Origin: RBG-13-68-16 sp041494245
Lineage (GTDB): Bacteria > Acidobacteriota > Thermoanaerobaculia > Thermoanaerobaculales > Thermoanaerobaculaceae
Length of the DNA stretch: 64,000 nucleotides
Direction: 5' to 3'
Assembly (NCBI GenBank): GCA_041494245.1
Contig: JBGQAK010000009.1
Coordinates: 122,720-186,719, forward strand
Under the pieces are notes generated by a model that worked only from the letters and a program-made list of their open reading frames with translations, was not told the DNA's origin and searched no databases. Shown piece after piece: positions 63,287 through 64,000 of this stretch. The first letter of the stretch is position 1, and each line of letters opens with the position of its first letter. Position numbers and translations under genes: made by a program.

Positions 63287-63449
63287 GAAACCTCCCTCGT
63301 GAGCCGGGGGGCTCACCCACGTGGAATGAACGACGGTTCATTTTCGTCGCCGCGAGGCCCGAATGCAAGGGGGGCGCCGCCCGGCTGCCGGGCTCCGGCA
63401 CTGGGACGTCGCCGCGGCGCTCATGCATAATGCTGGCTGGAGGTTCTCC

Positions 63450-64000
63450 GTGGAGCGAGCGCGTGCGGTGGTGACCGGTGGGGCGGGGTTCCTGGGCTCC
63501 CACCTCTGCGACAGGCTGCTGGCCGAGGGGATCGAGGTCGTGTGTATCGACAACCTCCTCACCGGCAGCCTGGCCAACATCGAGCACCTCTTCGGGGTGG
63601 ATGGCTTCGCGTTCGAGAAGTACGACGTGACCAACCACATCCACGTGCCGGGGAGGGTGGACTTCGTGCTCCACTTCGCCTCGCCGGCCTCGCCGATCGA
63701 CTACCTGGAGCTGCCGATCCAGACCCTCAAGGTCGGCTCCCTGGGCACCCACAAGGCGCTCGGGCTCGCCAAGGCCAAGGGGGCGTGCTTCCTGCTCGCC
63801 TCCACCTCGGAGGTCTACGGCGACCCGCTGGTGCACCCCCAGCCCGAGGGGTACTGGGGCAACGTGAACCCGGTCGGACCCAGAGGGGTCTACGACGAGG
63901 CCAAGCGCTTCTCCGAGGCCATGACCATGGCCTACCAGCGCTACCACGGCGTCTCGACGCGCATCGTCCGCATCTTCAACACCTTCGGACCCAGGATGCG
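63450..64000 (+). CDS. UDP-glucuronate decarboxylase-like NAD-dependent epimerase, 3' truncated
   Basis: The first 183 residues of an extended SDR enzyme; the rest is beyond the window. The NAD motif is TGGAGFLGSHLCDRL, the active site YDEAK and the serine region ASTSEVYGDP. The combination YGDPLVHPQPEGYWGNVNP is typical of UDP-glucuronate decarboxylase (UDP-xylose synthase). GTG 63450 follows GGAGGT by 5 nt. Confidence 0.88.
   Translation, partial: MERARAVVTGGAGFLGSHLCDRLLAEGIEVVCIDNLLTGSLANIEHLFGVDGFAFEKYDVTNHIHVPGRVDFVLHFASPASPIDYLELPIQTLKVGSLGTHKALGLAKAKGACFLLASTSEVYGDPLVHPQPEGYWGNVNPVGPRGVYDEAKRFSEAMTMAYQRYHGVSTRIVRIFNTFGPRM

Overview
The window is GC-rich bacterial DNA, densely packed with genes on both strands, from a Gram-negative (diderm) organism. 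It encodes a TonB-dependent receptor, an LpxL/HtrB-type acyltransferase, a porin, an OmpH/Skp-like chaperone and several lipoproteins. The long Ser/Thr kinase carrying a TolB/WD40-like sensor half, the FecR/DUF6600 protein and the overall gene style suggest Acidobacteriota or a relative. That placement is an inference from gene content; there is no rRNA here to test it.

Layout. 1-3.2 kb: the end of an NfnAB-type electron-bifurcating transhydrogenase and a NYN/LOTUS RNase-like protein. 3.1-7.2 kb: a TPP riboswitch controlling a TonB receptor and a sodium:solute symporter, a likely thiamin uptake operon. 7.2-11 kb: an alpha/beta hydrolase, a SRAP protein, a lipid A-type acyltransferase and a chorismate mutase/prephenate dehydrogenase. 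11.2-12 kb: a Rieske protein, a gutted rhodanese pseudogene and a 179-bp inverted-repeat element. 12-18.3 kb: an ABC exporter, a flavin-halogenase-like enzyme, a class V aminotransferase and an asparagine synthetase. 18.3-24.7 kb: cell-envelope and signalling proteins. 24.8-29.8 kb: central metabolism (enoyl-CoA hydratase, isopropylmalate synthase-like enzyme, sucCD, ndk).

29.8-40.5 kb looks like an accessory region. It holds a Ser/Thr kinase, a peroxiredoxin whose catalytic cysteine codon is an in-frame TGA (probable selenocysteine, with a SECIS-like hairpin), a degraded copy of the ndk 3' end, a four-gene operon of two cysteine-free ArsA/Get3-like ATPases with two paralogous small membrane-type proteins, CstA and a porin. 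A second, partial copy of the inverted-repeat element forms the typA stop codon at its right edge.

40.5-64 kb is mostly housekeeping: typA, a TPR/cyclic-nucleotide-binding protein, a family 5 uracil-DNA glycosylase, a UbiA prenyltransferase, queF, a thioesterase, a patatin, an ArnT-like glycosyltransferase, an active/inactive M16 peptidase pair, a HolC-like protein, a 620-bp gene-free stretch, a PflX-type radical SAM protein, a zinc alcohol dehydrogenase, an OmpH-like protein, a TPR protein, a pyrimidine-nucleoside phosphorylase, an ABC-F ATPase, an acyl-CoA dehydrogenase and the start of a UDP-glucuronate decarboxylase. No tRNA, rRNA, CRISPR array or complete insertion sequence was found.

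The strongest candidates for new biology are the Sec-peroxiredoxin and the paired ATPase/small-protein operon.
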